NCBI GenBank assembly: GCA_002709955.1
Contig: PAQY01000004.1
Location: 105,247-169,246, forward strand
Source of the DNA: Rhodospirillaceae bacterium
GTDB lineage: Bacteria > Pseudomonadota > Alphaproteobacteria > UBA8366 > Aestuariispiraceae
DNA length: 64,000 nucleotides
Direction of reading: 5' to 3'
The notes under the pieces were generated by a model. It was given only the letters and a program-made list of their open reading frames with translations. It was not told where the DNA came from and made no database searches. This document shows, one piece after another, positions 17,636-26,254 of the stretch. The translations under genes were made by a program, and so were the position numbers. Each line of letters starts with the position of its first letter. Positions within the stretch are counted from its first letter, which is position 1.

Positions 17636-17739
17636 GGCGCATCCGCGATGACAACCGGGAAATCGCACGTCCGGTTCAGTTTGCACCTTGTGTGCCATCT
17701 GCTACGTGGAGGGTGGCGTACCACCTTCGCGGATGCGCC
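17636..17739. repeat. 104-bp element with 13-bp terminal inverted repeats, copy 2
   Basis: Same termini and inner hairpin as copy 1. It starts about 20 bases after the stop of the 759-residue toxin-like protein. About 96 bp separate the two copies. No transposase is nearby and no target duplication is evident, so a MITE-like or REP-like element is the best description. Confidence 0.85.
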
Positions 17740-17759
17740 CCCCTCCAGTTGCTTGGCTC

Positions 17760-20039
17760 TTATTTTGGAATTTCTTGATATCGACCTTGAAGCAGATCGG
17801 GAGTCTCAACCAATCCAGAGGTACGAACCAGGTTTCCCCGTCGCCTGCCACTTTTCACGGACTCCCCCGGTAACTTAAACTTTGTTCTCATATCCACACG
17901 AACCACAATTTTTCCTTTCTTTCCCAAGTCCGGGACATCGAAGACATACAACAAGCCGGGGTCTTGGTCGTCCCACAGAACTTTCTCCGGCTTGCCCAAA
18001 ATCTCTGGAAGACGGGTGGCGTAATCGCGCGGGATGGCGCCGTCCCGCGCAACCTTCGCATCCCGAAGCATATGCTGTACTTCCTTGTCGCGGATAAGGA
18101 TGCCACCATCCTGAGGATCATATCCTTTTGATTGCACAAAGCGTGCTACAGAGCCTGATAACTCACCAACTCTTTGAGCTTCATTGGTGGCGTGATAACC
18201 AGGAGCGTTAACCTTGCCCAACCATGATCCGAACTCTAAATTTCGCCGGAACAGGACTGCTTTCGCTCTTGGCAGACTGGTAATTGCCCGACCCAAGCTT
18301 CGCTTTAACAGGGTACCTGCCTTGCCGCCCCCTGGAATCAGTTCAACAACACTCAGAAGACTGAAAATCCCAGCCTGGGCAGCAGCTTCCATGTCACCAT
18401 TTTCTAATGCATTCTTTAATGCGGTTCCGTTGACTTGAATCCCTTCAACGGCTTCAAGTTGCTGAAACCCAGGGAGAAAACCGAGGATTAGGTCAGCGGC
18501 TTCGCGATAGTCAGCATTTGGATCAGGCGCAAAATTGGCAACGATCAAATCGCTGATTTCTTGCGAAGACTTCCCGTCTTCTTGTGCTAACGCGATCTCA
18601 TATAGTCCTTCTAAATGGTCCCGTTCCTGAGCCAGGTCTCGAGTTAGAACGGGATCATTGTGTCGGGAGGCATATCGGGCCTGCGTACTCTCAGGAAGGC
18701 GATAAAGTTCTATCAACCGATCCTCTAAAGCATGCACGTCAATCTTGCCTTCCACCACGTTCCGAATATCCTCCGCCACTGAGGGATCTTCTGCGATGGC
18801 TTCTGCTAGGCGTTTGGTGCCGGTTGTGTCCAGGCCTTCCAGACGCACCCCATCCCCAAAGTCCAATACGGGCTCGGCGTCTGGCGCGCGCGTGATGGTG
18901 ACCCCGGCTTTTTCTTTGGCCGCGGCATAGGTTTCCGACCCTTCGGCAAAGCGGCGCTTCTCAGCGGCTTCCTGATCCTGGGCGATGGCTCTGGCGATGC
19001 GGGCCTGGGCGGTGGGGTAATCTTCATCCTTCCGCTTTTGATAGCGCGCAGGATTATACGCCCCCGGATCACCAAGGCCGATCTTGGCCTGGCTAGACCC
19101 CAGTCCCCCTTTTGCCCCCGCATTCGCCCCAGCATTCGCCCCAGCATTCGCACCCGCATTCGCCTGAGGCTCAGCGGCGTTCGCCCGATAGGCAGCAATT
19201 TCCCGATTGATGCCCGCATCAAACTGTCGGGCTGCCTGTGGATCGCTTTTGCCAACAGCCAGGCTGTGCAGGCGGGCAATTTCCCGCAACTCTGGAATGG
19301 CCGCCTCTCCACCGTCCTGCAAGGCGCGGCGGGCGTGATCGTAGTAATCATCATAGCGGGCGATCCTGGCCACGGCATCGGCCTCCCGTTGCAGCGCCGC
19401 CTGGTCCTCTGCGGAGCGCGCCGGGCGCGGTGTCGCTGTGGAACGGATTGCCCCAGATACCGGTCGATGCGCCTGATCCAGGGGCTTATGGGCAACCTTG
19501 TCCACTGATCGCCCGGTTTCCTCAGGACGCGCGCCATGCCCATAGGGGTTCAGCACAGGCTCCTTTGGTGACACTGTCGGCTGGCTCTTTTCGGAAGGAG
19601 CGGTCCAGCGTTTGGGTTGGCCTGTCGGCTTGGACCCGTTGTCCCGTTCCGGGATCGGGGTCGATGGCTTCGGACGGACGGGCTGATTTTCATGCTTTGT
19701 CCCAATAGTCGTTCCAGCCTCTGCCCTGATCCGGGCCGCACCTTCGCCCCCGACAGAAATCGAGCGAGGCGTATAGGGTTGATAGCCTGTCGCCGGGTTA
19801 AGCCCCCTGTTTTCCGACCCTGGAACGGGCCCAGATAGCACACCAGACGGCGCACCGGACAGCGAACCAGAGGACAGTGACGTATTGGGCGTTTGGACAG
19901 TTGGTGCCTGCACTTTAGGCATTTGAATTGACGGCCCTGTGGCCGCAGGGGCATTCCACCCCATGCCAAAACTTGGCCCGGCCCCGGCGGCATTGCTGTT
20001 GACGGATTTGGGCGTTGGCGCCCCTTCTGAGGATCCCAT
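17760..20039 (-). CDS. Large phage-associated protein with C-terminal PBECR-like RNase toxin domain
   Basis: 759 residues in three parts. Residues 1-220 are low-complexity, rich in Pro, Ser and Gly. Residues 220-540 are helical and charged, with a fourfold NAGA tandem repeat near residue 297. From about 505 a pre-toxin region (ADLILGFLPGF, ELIPGGGKAG) leads to a C-terminal domain (645-759) with DKEVQHMLRD, LPEILGKPE, IVVRVD and VRTSGLVE, resembling phage barnase/EndoU/colicin-E5/RelE-like (PBECR) nucleases. It is the last gene after the phage lysis cassette, 1 base after holin. It could be a virion-delivered polyvalent protein. The PBECR call is by pattern, not by search. Confidence 0.65.
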   Translation of the reverse strand: MGSSEGAPTPKSVNSNAAGAGPSFGMGWNAPAATGPSIQMPKVQAPTVQTPNTSLSSGSLSGAPSGVLSGPVPGSENRGLNPATGYQPYTPRSISVGGEGAARIRAEAGTTIGTKHENQPVRPKPSTPIPERDNGSKPTGQPKRWTAPSEKSQPTVSPKEPVLNPYGHGARPEETGRSVDKVAHKPLDQAHRPVSGAIRSTATPRPARSAEDQAALQREADAVARIARYDDYYDHARRALQDGGEAAIPELREIARLHSLAVGKSDPQAARQFDAGINREIAAYRANAAEPQANAGANAGANAGANAGAKGGLGSSQAKIGLGDPGAYNPARYQKRKDEDYPTAQARIARAIAQDQEAAEKRRFAEGSETYAAAKEKAGVTITRAPDAEPVLDFGDGVRLEGLDTTGTKRLAEAIAEDPSVAEDIRNVVEGKIDVHALEDRLIELYRLPESTQARYASRHNDPVLTRDLAQERDHLEGLYEIALAQEDGKSSQEISDLIVANFAPDPNADYREAADLILGFLPGFQQLEAVEGIQVNGTALKNALENGDMEAAAQAGIFSLLSVVELIPGGGKAGTLLKRSLGRAITSLPRAKAVLFRRNLEFGSWLGKVNAPGYHATNEAQRVGELSGSVARFVQSKGYDPQDGGILIRDKEVQHMLRDAKVARDGAIPRDYATRLPEILGKPEKVLWDDQDPGLLYVFDVPDLGKKGKIVVRVDMRTKFKLPGESVKSGRRRGNLVRTSGLVETPDLLQGRYQEIPK

Positions 20040-20040
20040 T

Positions 20041-20622
20041 TTACATCTCCTTGGATTTTGATTTGATCAGGCTTTGCAGCAGATTTTGCAAAACTCCTGT
20101 ATTTTGATTGGCTGGCAGGCCACCCTGAGCCTCCAGCACGCGCTGTTTCTCGCCAGACCGGCGATAGACATAGATGCCCAATACTGAGAGGCCGACGGTC
20201 CAGATCGTCCCCAGTGACGCGACGGCGGCGATGACCGGGGCGGCCTGTTGCGGGTCGGCGACCACGGTATAGGCAATTGCCCCCATCTGGGCGGCCCAGG
20301 TGAAGGCCATGATATAGCCAAAGGTCGGGCGCATGCGGCGGACATAGGCGTCGTCGCTGACACTCTCCGCGCGGATGGTCTGGTTGACCTGTTGCAGCCA
20401 GGTCTGGTCGGTATTGGCCTCCAGCGTGGCAAGGGCTTCCAGATGGCGATTGGCTTCTTTCAACTGGTCGCCATCCAGGCGACCCGTGGCGATTTCAGTA
20501 TCAACCTGGCCCAGTGCGTCTCCCGCTGCTTTCGCAACAGAGTTGGAGGAATTGGACAAGGCTCCCCCGACGGCCTTTACCAGCAAGGGCAGGCCGATTT
20601 GAGCAAGTAACATTGGCAGCAT
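20041..20622 (-). CDS. Three-TM phage holin (gene-transfer-release type)
   Basis: 193 residues from the ATG at 20622, behind AAAGGAGC; a longer upstream frame has no similarity. A short hydrophobic start (MLPMLLAQIGLPLLVKAVGG) is followed by a charged helical stretch, then RRMRPTFGYIMAFTWAAQMG and two further membrane segments, ending near YVYRRSGEK. This is the layout of the PF11351-type 3TM holin, named for release of gene transfer agents but common in phages of alphaproteobacteria. It should permeabilise the inner membrane for lysis together with the adjacent cell wall hydrolase. It overlaps none of its neighbours, with 13 bases to the hydrolase. Confidence 0.8.
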   Translation of the reverse strand: MLPMLLAQIGLPLLVKAVGGALSNSSNSVAKAAGDALGQVDTEIATGRLDGDQLKEANRHLEALATLEANTDQTWLQQVNQTIRAESVSDDAYVRRMRPTFGYIMAFTWAAQMGAIAYTVVADPQQAAPVIAAVASLGTIWTVGLSVLGIYVYRRSGEKQRVLEAQGGLPANQNTGVLQNLLQSLIKSKSKEM

Positions 20623-20635
20623 AATGATGCTCCTT

Positions 20636-21088
20636 TCACGATAGGATTTGATAGAATTTGAATGACCCGATCCGGGCCTTAGGCTTGCGCCGTTCCGCCC
20701 ATAGCGGATGTTCTCTGGGCCGTCGGTAATGGGTTGCGCCATAGGTCGGATCGACCAGCGCCCCCCGCACCGCCCGCGCGGCAATGCGGCGACAGACGGC
20801 GAGATCCGGGTCCGTGTCTGGGACCTGCATCAAGCTGGCGCGATATTCAGGCGTCAGGCGCCAGCAGGGAAATTGCCCACTGGCTAGGCAGGCCTCCACC
20901 ACCGTGGTCCCCCACCAATCCTTGCCAAATCGCTGTTTCGCCAGAGTGACGCGGTTCAGAACGACGGCCGCAATCGCTTCCTTGACGCGGACGGAGTCCG
21001 CCCGGGCTTCGCCCCACAGGGTGCGGGCCAGGATATCAATGGCGGTTTCTTCCGCCTCCATATCCAAAGGCAGATTCAACAGGGTCAT
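20636..21088 (-). CDS. SleB-like cell wall hydrolase (phage endolysin)
   Basis: 150 residues. The segment ILARTLWGEARAD with the following AIAAVVLNRV, then FGKDWWGTTVVEACL and QFPCW, matches the Hydrolase_2 (SleB) domain, which cleaves peptidoglycan; the Glu in WGEAR is the likely catalytic residue. The protein lacks a signal peptide, so it would need the holin to reach the wall. AAGGAGAG precedes the start, and the ATG overlaps the stop of the next upstream gene (ATGA). It fills the endolysin position in the lysis cassette in place of a T7-type amidase. Confidence 0.85.
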   Translation of the reverse strand: MTLLNLPLDMEAEETAIDILARTLWGEARADSVRVKEAIAAVVLNRVTLAKQRFGKDWWGTTVVEACLASGQFPCWRLTPEYRASLMQVPDTDPDLAVCRRIAARAVRGALVDPTYGATHYRRPREHPLWAERRKPKARIGSFKFYQILS

Positions 21089-21405
21089 GACTCTCTCCTT
21101 GTCATATGTCTTGCAGAGGGTTTTTGGGAATCCAGCTTTGCTTCGATGCGCAGCAGGTGATCGGTCAGCCGCCCCTCCAGATCTTTCAGTTGAGAGGTTG
21201 AGGCATAGCTTTTGGCGACTTCCAATTTATAGGCGGAAAGCGCTTCCCGAAGCTGAGCAACGGCCGTATCCAGCCGTTGGCGGTGGCGTTCTAACGCAAT
21301 GTCCTGATCGCGCCGTGTGCGCCACATCAGCCACCACAGCCCGGTCAGCGCCGGAATTTCGACAACAGTGATCCACCAGATCACGTCAATGGACGTGCCC
21401 GTCAT
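21085..21405 (-). CDS. Small membrane-anchored coiled-coil protein (spanin-like position)
   Basis: 106 residues. One N-terminal membrane segment (about 8-28, IWWITVVEIPALTGLWWLMW) followed by a charged helical region with heptad pattern (RQRLDTAVAQLREALSAYKLE). This matches the inner-membrane half of an Rz-type spanin in topology and in position between TerL and the endolysin, as T7 gene 18.5 lies beside 19. No embedded Rz1-like lipoprotein frame was recognised. AAGGAGAAAC precedes the start. Function is inferred from layout only. Confidence 0.6.
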   Translation of the reverse strand: MTGTSIDVIWWITVVEIPALTGLWWLMWRTRRDQDIALERHRQRLDTAVAQLREALSAYKLEVAKSYASTSQLKDLEGRLTDHLLRIEAKLDSQKPSARHMTRRES

Positions 21406-21447
21406 TTAGTTTCTCCTTATTTTACACAGATTGTGTTTTAGATATTG

Positions 21448-22944
21448 TCAGACGCTGAAATCAGCATCGGCGATGACACTGCCACCACCCCCCTGCCAGG
21501 ATTGGCGGCCATAATGGGCGCTGGATCTGGGCAGGCGCACTGGTTCCATTGAAAGGCACCCCGCCACCGCATCCAGCCCGTCATCATGCCCCTTGCTGAG
21601 ACCGCCCGCCTGCCATTCCCGCATTTCCATCGGAAAGGGCGTGTCCCAAACGCTACGGTGACAGGCGATCTGACCAGCCGCTAGAACCGCATCAAAGGCT
21701 TCCAGAATGCGGGTATCCTTGGCCCTGGTTGAATGACGCTCCTGTACTGCACAGGCGGTATGCAACACGGCCATTTCCCGACGCAGCAGGCTGGGCAGAA
21801 ATTTGCCGATCCCATTGGTCTCAATCGTGACAGAGGGCAGGAAGTTCCGCCGGGCAAACCGCGCGACCGCCCGACATTGCTGACGCGCCTCATCCAGTTG
21901 CAGGCCGGGATCGGTGGTCAGGTATTGAATGCGATGCAGGCGATAGATCCCGTCTTCGCCTGTGAAAACACAGGCCACGACAGAAGAATCTCCAGTTCCC
22001 GCGCCGCCATAGGCCGGGTCCCACCAGGCGGTGGCGGAAATCATCCGCACCCCGTCCAGCATCAACATCGCCTCCCCATTCCGCTCCACCAGATCCAACC
22101 TGGCCTGATACAGTTTCATGCGGTCCGGGTCCAAGCGACTGCCCACGATATTCATGGGCTTGAGCATCATCTGGCTTTGAAACTTTGCTTCCCCCTGGCG
22201 CAGCCGCAGCGCTTGGATTTCTTCCCGGCTATAGCGGTCCGGCCAGGCAGACGCGCCGTCTGCCTTCAGGATCGGCACTTCCAGGCGCTTGTACCCCGCC
22301 AGAAATGGCTGTGCCTCACCAATCTCAGACCGCGCCTCCTGTGCATAGATTGTGTAATAGCTATGCGGTGTTCCGACATAAAGCTGCATGCCGCCCGGTA
22401 CCAATATGTAATCCGCCTCGCTCAGCCGGGCCCGCAGGTCCGCGCGCTTGGGGGCGGTATCACAGGTATTGGGTACTTCGACATCATCACAAATGATCAG
22501 GTCCGCCCGACTGCCGGTCAGGTTCGCCCCGATTCCCCGCGCCAACATAGATGGATCACGCAGTTCCTTTGGCCGTTGCACCGTGAAACGATCAGACGCC
22601 CATTGATCCAACTGATCGGGCTTCAGCCCCTGGGTCAGCGGATGGCGTTCGATCAGGCGTTTCACATTGCGCACCATGCGACTGGCCAGATCCTGTTCTG
22701 CCGCCAGAACCAGAATGCGCAGGTTCGGATCGCAATACAGTCTCCAGGCACAAAACAAGCCGACAATGGTAGACTTCCCCGCCGCCCGGAACGCCAATAG
22801 GATCAGGTGCCGGTCCTGACCACTTGTCCCGGCATGGACGCGGGCATTCAGCCAGCGACATATGCGTCGGTGCAGGACTGGTGTCTTCTGACCCTGTATT
22901 TCGTTCCAGATCCACAGGAATTCCAGAAAGGTACAGGCTGTCAT
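21448..22944 (-). CDS. terL: Phage terminase large subunit (T7 gp19-like)
   Basis: 498 residues. An ATPase domain opens with the P-loop-like FRAAGKST (about 52-59), then the Walker B-like LIICDDVE, and a C-terminal RNase H-like nuclease domain with WWDPAYGG and the acidic HDDGLDAVAG. These are the packaging motor features that cut and translocate DNA. The start overlaps the stop of the small terminase candidate (ATGA). Length is a little below T7 gp19. All motifs are intact, so the gene does not look decayed even though the portal gene it should dock to is missing from this locus. Confidence 0.9.
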   Translation of the reverse strand: MTACTFLEFLWIWNEIQGQKTPVLHRRICRWLNARVHAGTSGQDRHLILLAFRAAGKSTIVGLFCAWRLYCDPNLRILVLAAEQDLASRMVRNVKRLIERHPLTQGLKPDQLDQWASDRFTVQRPKELRDPSMLARGIGANLTGSRADLIICDDVEVPNTCDTAPKRADLRARLSEADYILVPGGMQLYVGTPHSYYTIYAQEARSEIGEAQPFLAGYKRLEVPILKADGASAWPDRYSREEIQALRLRQGEAKFQSQMMLKPMNIVGSRLDPDRMKLYQARLDLVERNGEAMLMLDGVRMISATAWWDPAYGGAGTGDSSVVACVFTGEDGIYRLHRIQYLTTDPGLQLDEARQQCRAVARFARRNFLPSVTIETNGIGKFLPSLLRREMAVLHTACAVQERHSTRAKDTRILEAFDAVLAAGQIACHRSVWDTPFPMEMREWQAGGLSKGHDDGLDAVAGCLSMEPVRLPRSSAHYGRQSWQGGGGSVIADADFSV

Positions 22945-23342
22945 GCTGTTCCCCCCTGTTCCGCTTCGGATGGAACAGCGGGGTCAGAACTATCGTCATC
23001 CTCCTCATCCTGTGCCAAGGCTGTTCGGGCGGCGGTGATCAATGTGGCAACCCCATCCGCATCCTTTTCCTGGGCTTCATCCTGCGCGGCGGCGGCCTCT
23101 GCCAGTTTGATGATCTGTTCGATATGGGCCAGGGCAGCCTTAGCCCCCGTATGGGCCGCAGCAAAGGACTTTGGATCCTCTGCTGGGCCATTCAGGGCAA
23201 TCTGTTGATAGGCGGCGATGGCAGCATCCAGCATCGCCGGAAGCTTTTTCATCAATCGCTTACGCATCGTATTGGATTGTGGGCGACGGGTTCGTGGTGT
23301 GCGGGATTGCGGACGGCGGGCAGTGGCTTTCTTAGCGACCAT
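22941..23342 (-). CDS. Putative terminase small subunit
   Basis: 133 residues from the ATG at 23342 (MVAKKATARRP), behind AAGG. A basic N-terminus is followed by a helical segment (KKLPAMLDAAIAAYQQIAL) and an acidic C-terminus ending DDDSSDPAVPSEAEQGG. Basic DNA-binding start, helical oligomer core and acidic tail are what a T7 gp18-type protein would show, and it sits directly before TerL with an ATGA overlap. No helix-turn-helix is clear, so the call rests mainly on position. An in-frame extension to 23453 runs into a palindromic repeat and is rejected. Confidence 0.6.
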   Translation of the reverse strand: MVAKKATARRPQSRTPRTRRPQSNTMRKRLMKKLPAMLDAAIAAYQQIALNGPAEDPKSFAAAHTGAKAALAHIEQIIKLAEAAAAQDEAQEKDADGVATLITAARTALAQDEEDDDSSDPAVPSEAEQGGTA

Positions 23343-23372
23343 TTCAAGAACCTTCTTTGTTAAGGGCAGAAA

Positions 23373-23407
23373 CGCGAAAGCCCCGCCACGGGGGCAGGGC
23401 TTTCGCG
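23373..23407 (-). terminator. Strong hairpin upstream of the terminase genes
   Basis: An exact 11-bp stem CGCGAAAGCCC/GGGCTTTCGCG with a GC-rich loop. On the minus strand it is followed by TTTCTG, a weak T-tract. It lies after the DUF4376-like gene and before TerS, so it would end or attenuate transcription coming from the tail fibre side. Confidence 0.6.
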
Positions 23408-23421
23408 AAAACAGACATGTT

Positions 23422-23526
23422 AGAGCATCATGCGTTCGCATGAGCTCACACATAATACTCTAACCATTTCTTTTTTCAGCAAATACGTCGTCGCAAACGA
23501 GTCCGTTTGCTCGGGATTTGCTCTAA
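23422..23526 (+). repeat. Repeat family R, copy B (single palindrome plus hairpin tail)
   Basis: It opens AGAGCATCATGCGTTCGCAT, then GAGCTCA, a short spacer, and a tail with the hairpin GCAAACG-AGTC-CGTTTGC. The tail ends GCTCTAA, which resembles the complement of the opening TTAGAGC, so the whole copy is bounded by short inverted ends. It lies between the small terminase gene and the DUF4376-like gene. Confidence 0.85.
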
Positions 23527-23534
23527 GCAGCAGT

Positions 23535-23912
23535 TTACACAGTGATACTTCCTGGCACGGGCCAATGCGCATCATCAGAGACGACCGTCGGTGGATCAGT
23601 CTGCAAGTTAGCAGATGCCGCAAGACAGGCCTGGCGATAGTGCCGCATGGCGTCAAAGATCTGACGGGCCTGTGTCTCACTGGTCAGTGTCATCAGGACA
23701 CCTGCCGCCGTGATAAACTGCACGCCTTCCGTTTCATCGACCACGCCATCTGTGAAGGCCTGAACAATTTCGCCCATACGCTGGGACGACGTTTCGTCAC
23801 ACCGGAACGGACTGCCATTGACCAGAATACCCTTGGCCATGCGCGACTCCGCCTCAAACCGAATTTTGCGAAGCGGGCTGGTTAAAATCATCGTATTTGT
23901 AATGTTGGGCAT
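23535..23912 (-). CDS. DUF4376-like phage protein
   Basis: 125 residues, start behind GAAAGGAAGC. The middle part (RMAKGILVNGSPFRCDETS and AAGVLMTLTSETQARQI) has the spacing of the DUF4376 domain seen in tail fibre assembly or accessory tail proteins: a short strand pair with GxxVNG, a helix, and a second strand with a VLMTL-type core. It immediately follows the tail fibre gene (17 bases), consistent with a fibre chaperone or tip protein. The match is by pattern and could be wrong. Confidence 0.55.
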   Translation of the reverse strand: MPNITNTMILTSPLRKIRFEAESRMAKGILVNGSPFRCDETSSQRMGEIVQAFTDGVVDETEGVQFITAAGVLMTLTSETQARQIFDAMRHYRQACLAASANLQTDPPTVVSDDAHWPVPGSITV

Positions 23913-23929
23913 TTTAGCTTCCTTTCAGA

Positions 23930-25720
23930 TTACGAGAGCGAGAGCGCTTGATCACACTGAATCCCCCAACAGTGCAGGATGATATCCGCCCCGTTCTGGG
24001 CTTCCAGGTTCAAGCGCAGGGTCGTGCCAATGGGTTGTGTGGACAGATCAACAGTACCTGCCAGCAACACACGACCTGTATCGGATTGATTTTCCAAAAC
24101 CACCAAATCCACAGCGGTCCAGGTGGTGCCGTCATCGCGACTGATTGACAGCACGATATCGGTGTTGACCTCAGGTTCCCCGGTCAGTTCCAGCTCTACC
24201 AAAGCCCGCGCTTCCAATGGCGTGGTTTCAGCAAGGATGGGTGCGGAGACCAGCACCATATCACTGATAACAGCATCCAGGATCTGAATCTCAGAGATCA
24301 ATGGCACATATGTATTAAAGTTGCCGGTTCTACTGCCGTCCGCACTGACCAAGCGCACATAACGGGCAGTCCCGACCAGATCAATATCTTGCCAACCTTC
24401 CGCATTGACAAATGTCCCAGTCCCCAAGATAGCTTCTTCACCAGAAAAAGCGCCCGTCCTGGACCCAACGATCCTGACATTGGCGAACATCGTTTGCGAC
24501 GCCCATACATAGACCCGAAACTTTGTAACCGGCATGACGGCGCCAAGGTCGTATTGAACATAATCGCCCGCGTTAACAGACGTGTAACCACCTTGCCAAT
24601 AATTGCCCGTACTGCCATCGACCGTTGTTCCAGGGGACCCACTATAGTTTCCGATCGGCGAAGAGGCCGCGACAGCATATGCAGCATTGGTCCCCACTGT
24701 ACGGCAATGATAGGCGGCAGCACTGGCACTATAACTGTACCCTGATCCTGCCAGATCACCGTCTTCGATTCCACTTTGATCCGTGAAATCGTCGATATAG
24801 GTGTTGATCAATTGATAGGACTTGATCCCATGTTCCACAGCCGCAGCCCATAACAAACGATACTGGGTGTCGCGTATCACGGTCATCTGATCATGGATAT
24901 CGGGCAGGCTGGACGAAATCACCAGATCCAGCGCCATGCCGTCTGCGGCGATATCACGACCATCAACCGTATCAGGGTTCAGAATCGTATTGCCCGCCAA
25001 ATCCAACGGACCTGCCATGGCCGATGTTCCATCCACGGCCAGAAAGTCCTCTTCCGCAATATAGGCACTGGCCCAGCCTGTCTGGGAATATACCTGCATC
25101 GCTTGAGCATCCGTGTTGAAGAACAAATCACCCTGTTGCAGCGGGGTTCCATTCAACCGCACAGTCGGTGCCTGGGCTGATGCATATGCCCCCAGATAGA
25201 TCAGGGCGAACTGTGCCGTGACCCCAATGGAATCCGGTACTTTGGTGACAGGTCTGCCTTCTGTGTCGAAGCTCAGGAACATTCCCGCCCGATCAGGGGC
25301 CAGGGGCAATGTCAGTGCCGTATCAACATCATAGGGAAGACGGTGAATGGAATCCCCAACCAGTGCTTCCGCCTGTTGCAGTAACAAGGCGGTTCGGTCC
25401 AGTTCATCATTCAGGACAGCCGCGCGCAGGTCGGCCCCCGGTGAAAAGTCCGTTGTGCGCTGAAAGGGCATATCCCGCCAGATTGAAATGCGTGACCCTG
25501 CACTGGGGGCATTGCCAAAGACAATCGTTCCCCCCTGTTCCTGTCCGGTCCCCGTGATCGTATAAGCGGAAGACTCCAAGATCACGTCATCGACGGCAAC
25601 GCGTAAATCCCCATCACTGAGAATGGGGAATGGATAGTCGAACACAGAAGTGCCCAACTCACCGTCTGCCTGCACATATTGAATGCGCGGGCGCAGGTCA
25701 TTGATCAGTATATCAGTCAT
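23930..25720 (-). CDS. Phage tail fibre protein with discoidin-like domain
   Basis: 596 residues. The N-terminal 150 residues (YVQADGELGTSVFDYPFPIL, SRISIWRDMPFQRTTDF, LDRTALLLQQAEAL) are the virion-attachment part typical of T7 gp17-like fibres. Residues about 310-480 carry an F5/8 type C (discoidin) sugar-binding pattern: DGSTGNYWQGG, VQYDLGAVMPVTKFRVYV and ARYVRLVSADGS. A final beta-rich segment follows. The protein should bind host surface glycans. AAAGGAAC precedes the start. The open frame is full length with no internal stops, so it is not visibly decayed. Confidence 0.8.
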   Translation of the reverse strand: MTDILINDLRPRIQYVQADGELGTSVFDYPFPILSDGDLRVAVDDVILESSAYTITGTGQEQGGTIVFGNAPSAGSRISIWRDMPFQRTTDFSPGADLRAAVLNDELDRTALLLQQAEALVGDSIHRLPYDVDTALTLPLAPDRAGMFLSFDTEGRPVTKVPDSIGVTAQFALIYLGAYASAQAPTVRLNGTPLQQGDLFFNTDAQAMQVYSQTGWASAYIAEEDFLAVDGTSAMAGPLDLAGNTILNPDTVDGRDIAADGMALDLVISSSLPDIHDQMTVIRDTQYRLLWAAAVEHGIKSYQLINTYIDDFTDQSGIEDGDLAGSGYSYSASAAAYHCRTVGTNAAYAVAASSPIGNYSGSPGTTVDGSTGNYWQGGYTSVNAGDYVQYDLGAVMPVTKFRVYVWASQTMFANVRIVGSRTGAFSGEEAILGTGTFVNAEGWQDIDLVGTARYVRLVSADGSRTGNFNTYVPLISEIQILDAVISDMVLVSAPILAETTPLEARALVELELTGEPEVNTDIVLSISRDDGTTWTAVDLVVLENQSDTGRVLLAGTVDLSTQPIGTTLRLNLEAQNGADIILHCWGIQCDQALSLS

Positions 25721-25749
25721 TGTGGTTTCGTTCCTTTGAGTGTGACTTA

Positions 25750-26208
25750 TTATTCAAGAATGCCCGCAATCTGGCTGCCCAGACCCAGAACCCCTTTCGC
25801 AAGCTCCAACCCCTGAGCCGCCCCGCCGACACTGCTGCCGCTGGTGTCGTTCAACAGATTCAGACCACTGACGGTCATGTCATAGCCCTTGCGGCTGTCG
25901 GCCAGCGCCTCGTTATAGTTCTGGTTCAACCCCTTAACGACCGCAGCGCCGGAGCCTCCGACGGAGCTGACCCCGGACGCCCCCAAGCGCGCCCGGGAAC
26001 TGGCCACGGCAGATCGCCGTTCCCGTTCCAACTGTTTTTCTTTCAAACGTTGATCCAGCGTTCTTTGGTTCAATTCCTGCTGACGGGCCAGGGCGGTTTG
26101 ATTGGCCTGAGCCTTTACAGCTTTTTTCTGCTGACTCATTTGCGACTGGGTTTGCGCAACACCGATTGCCGATATTGCCAACCCAATAAAAGGTGCGGCT
26201 GCTGCCAT
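25750..26208 (-). CDS. Small internal virion protein candidate (T7 gp14-like position)
   Basis: 152 residues. An N-terminal hydrophobic stretch (AAAAPFIGLAISAIGVA) is followed by a long Gln/Arg/Lys-rich helix (QSQMSQQKKAVKAQ to RLKEKQLERERRSAV) and a Gly/Ser/Ala-rich end. This composition and its place between the tail-tube genes and the fibre resemble T7 gp14 and related ejected proteins. Genes for the larger partners gp15 and gp16 are absent. The start follows AGGAGACG. Confidence 0.55.
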   Translation of the reverse strand: MAAAAPFIGLAISAIGVAQTQSQMSQQKKAVKAQANQTALARQQELNQRTLDQRLKEKQLERERRSAVASSRARLGASGVSSVGGSGAAVVKGLNQNYNEALADSRKGYDMTVSGLNLLNDTSGSSVGGAAQGLELAKGVLGLGSQIAGILE

Positions 26209-26254
26209 TTTACGTCTCCTATTATGGTGGTTAATACTTGTTGCTCTCGAGTCC

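Noticed and set aside
17423..17698. 91-codon minus-strand frame between the toxin modules that could be an immunity gene
   Set aside because: It consists mainly of the two 104-108 bp inverted-repeat elements, repeats the peptide GCHRGCA twice, and has no good ribosome binding site.
17432..17739. CRISPR array or integron attC sites
   Set aside because: Only two copies with a single spacer, no short regular repeats, and the termini lack the GTTRRRY/RYYYAAC core of attC.
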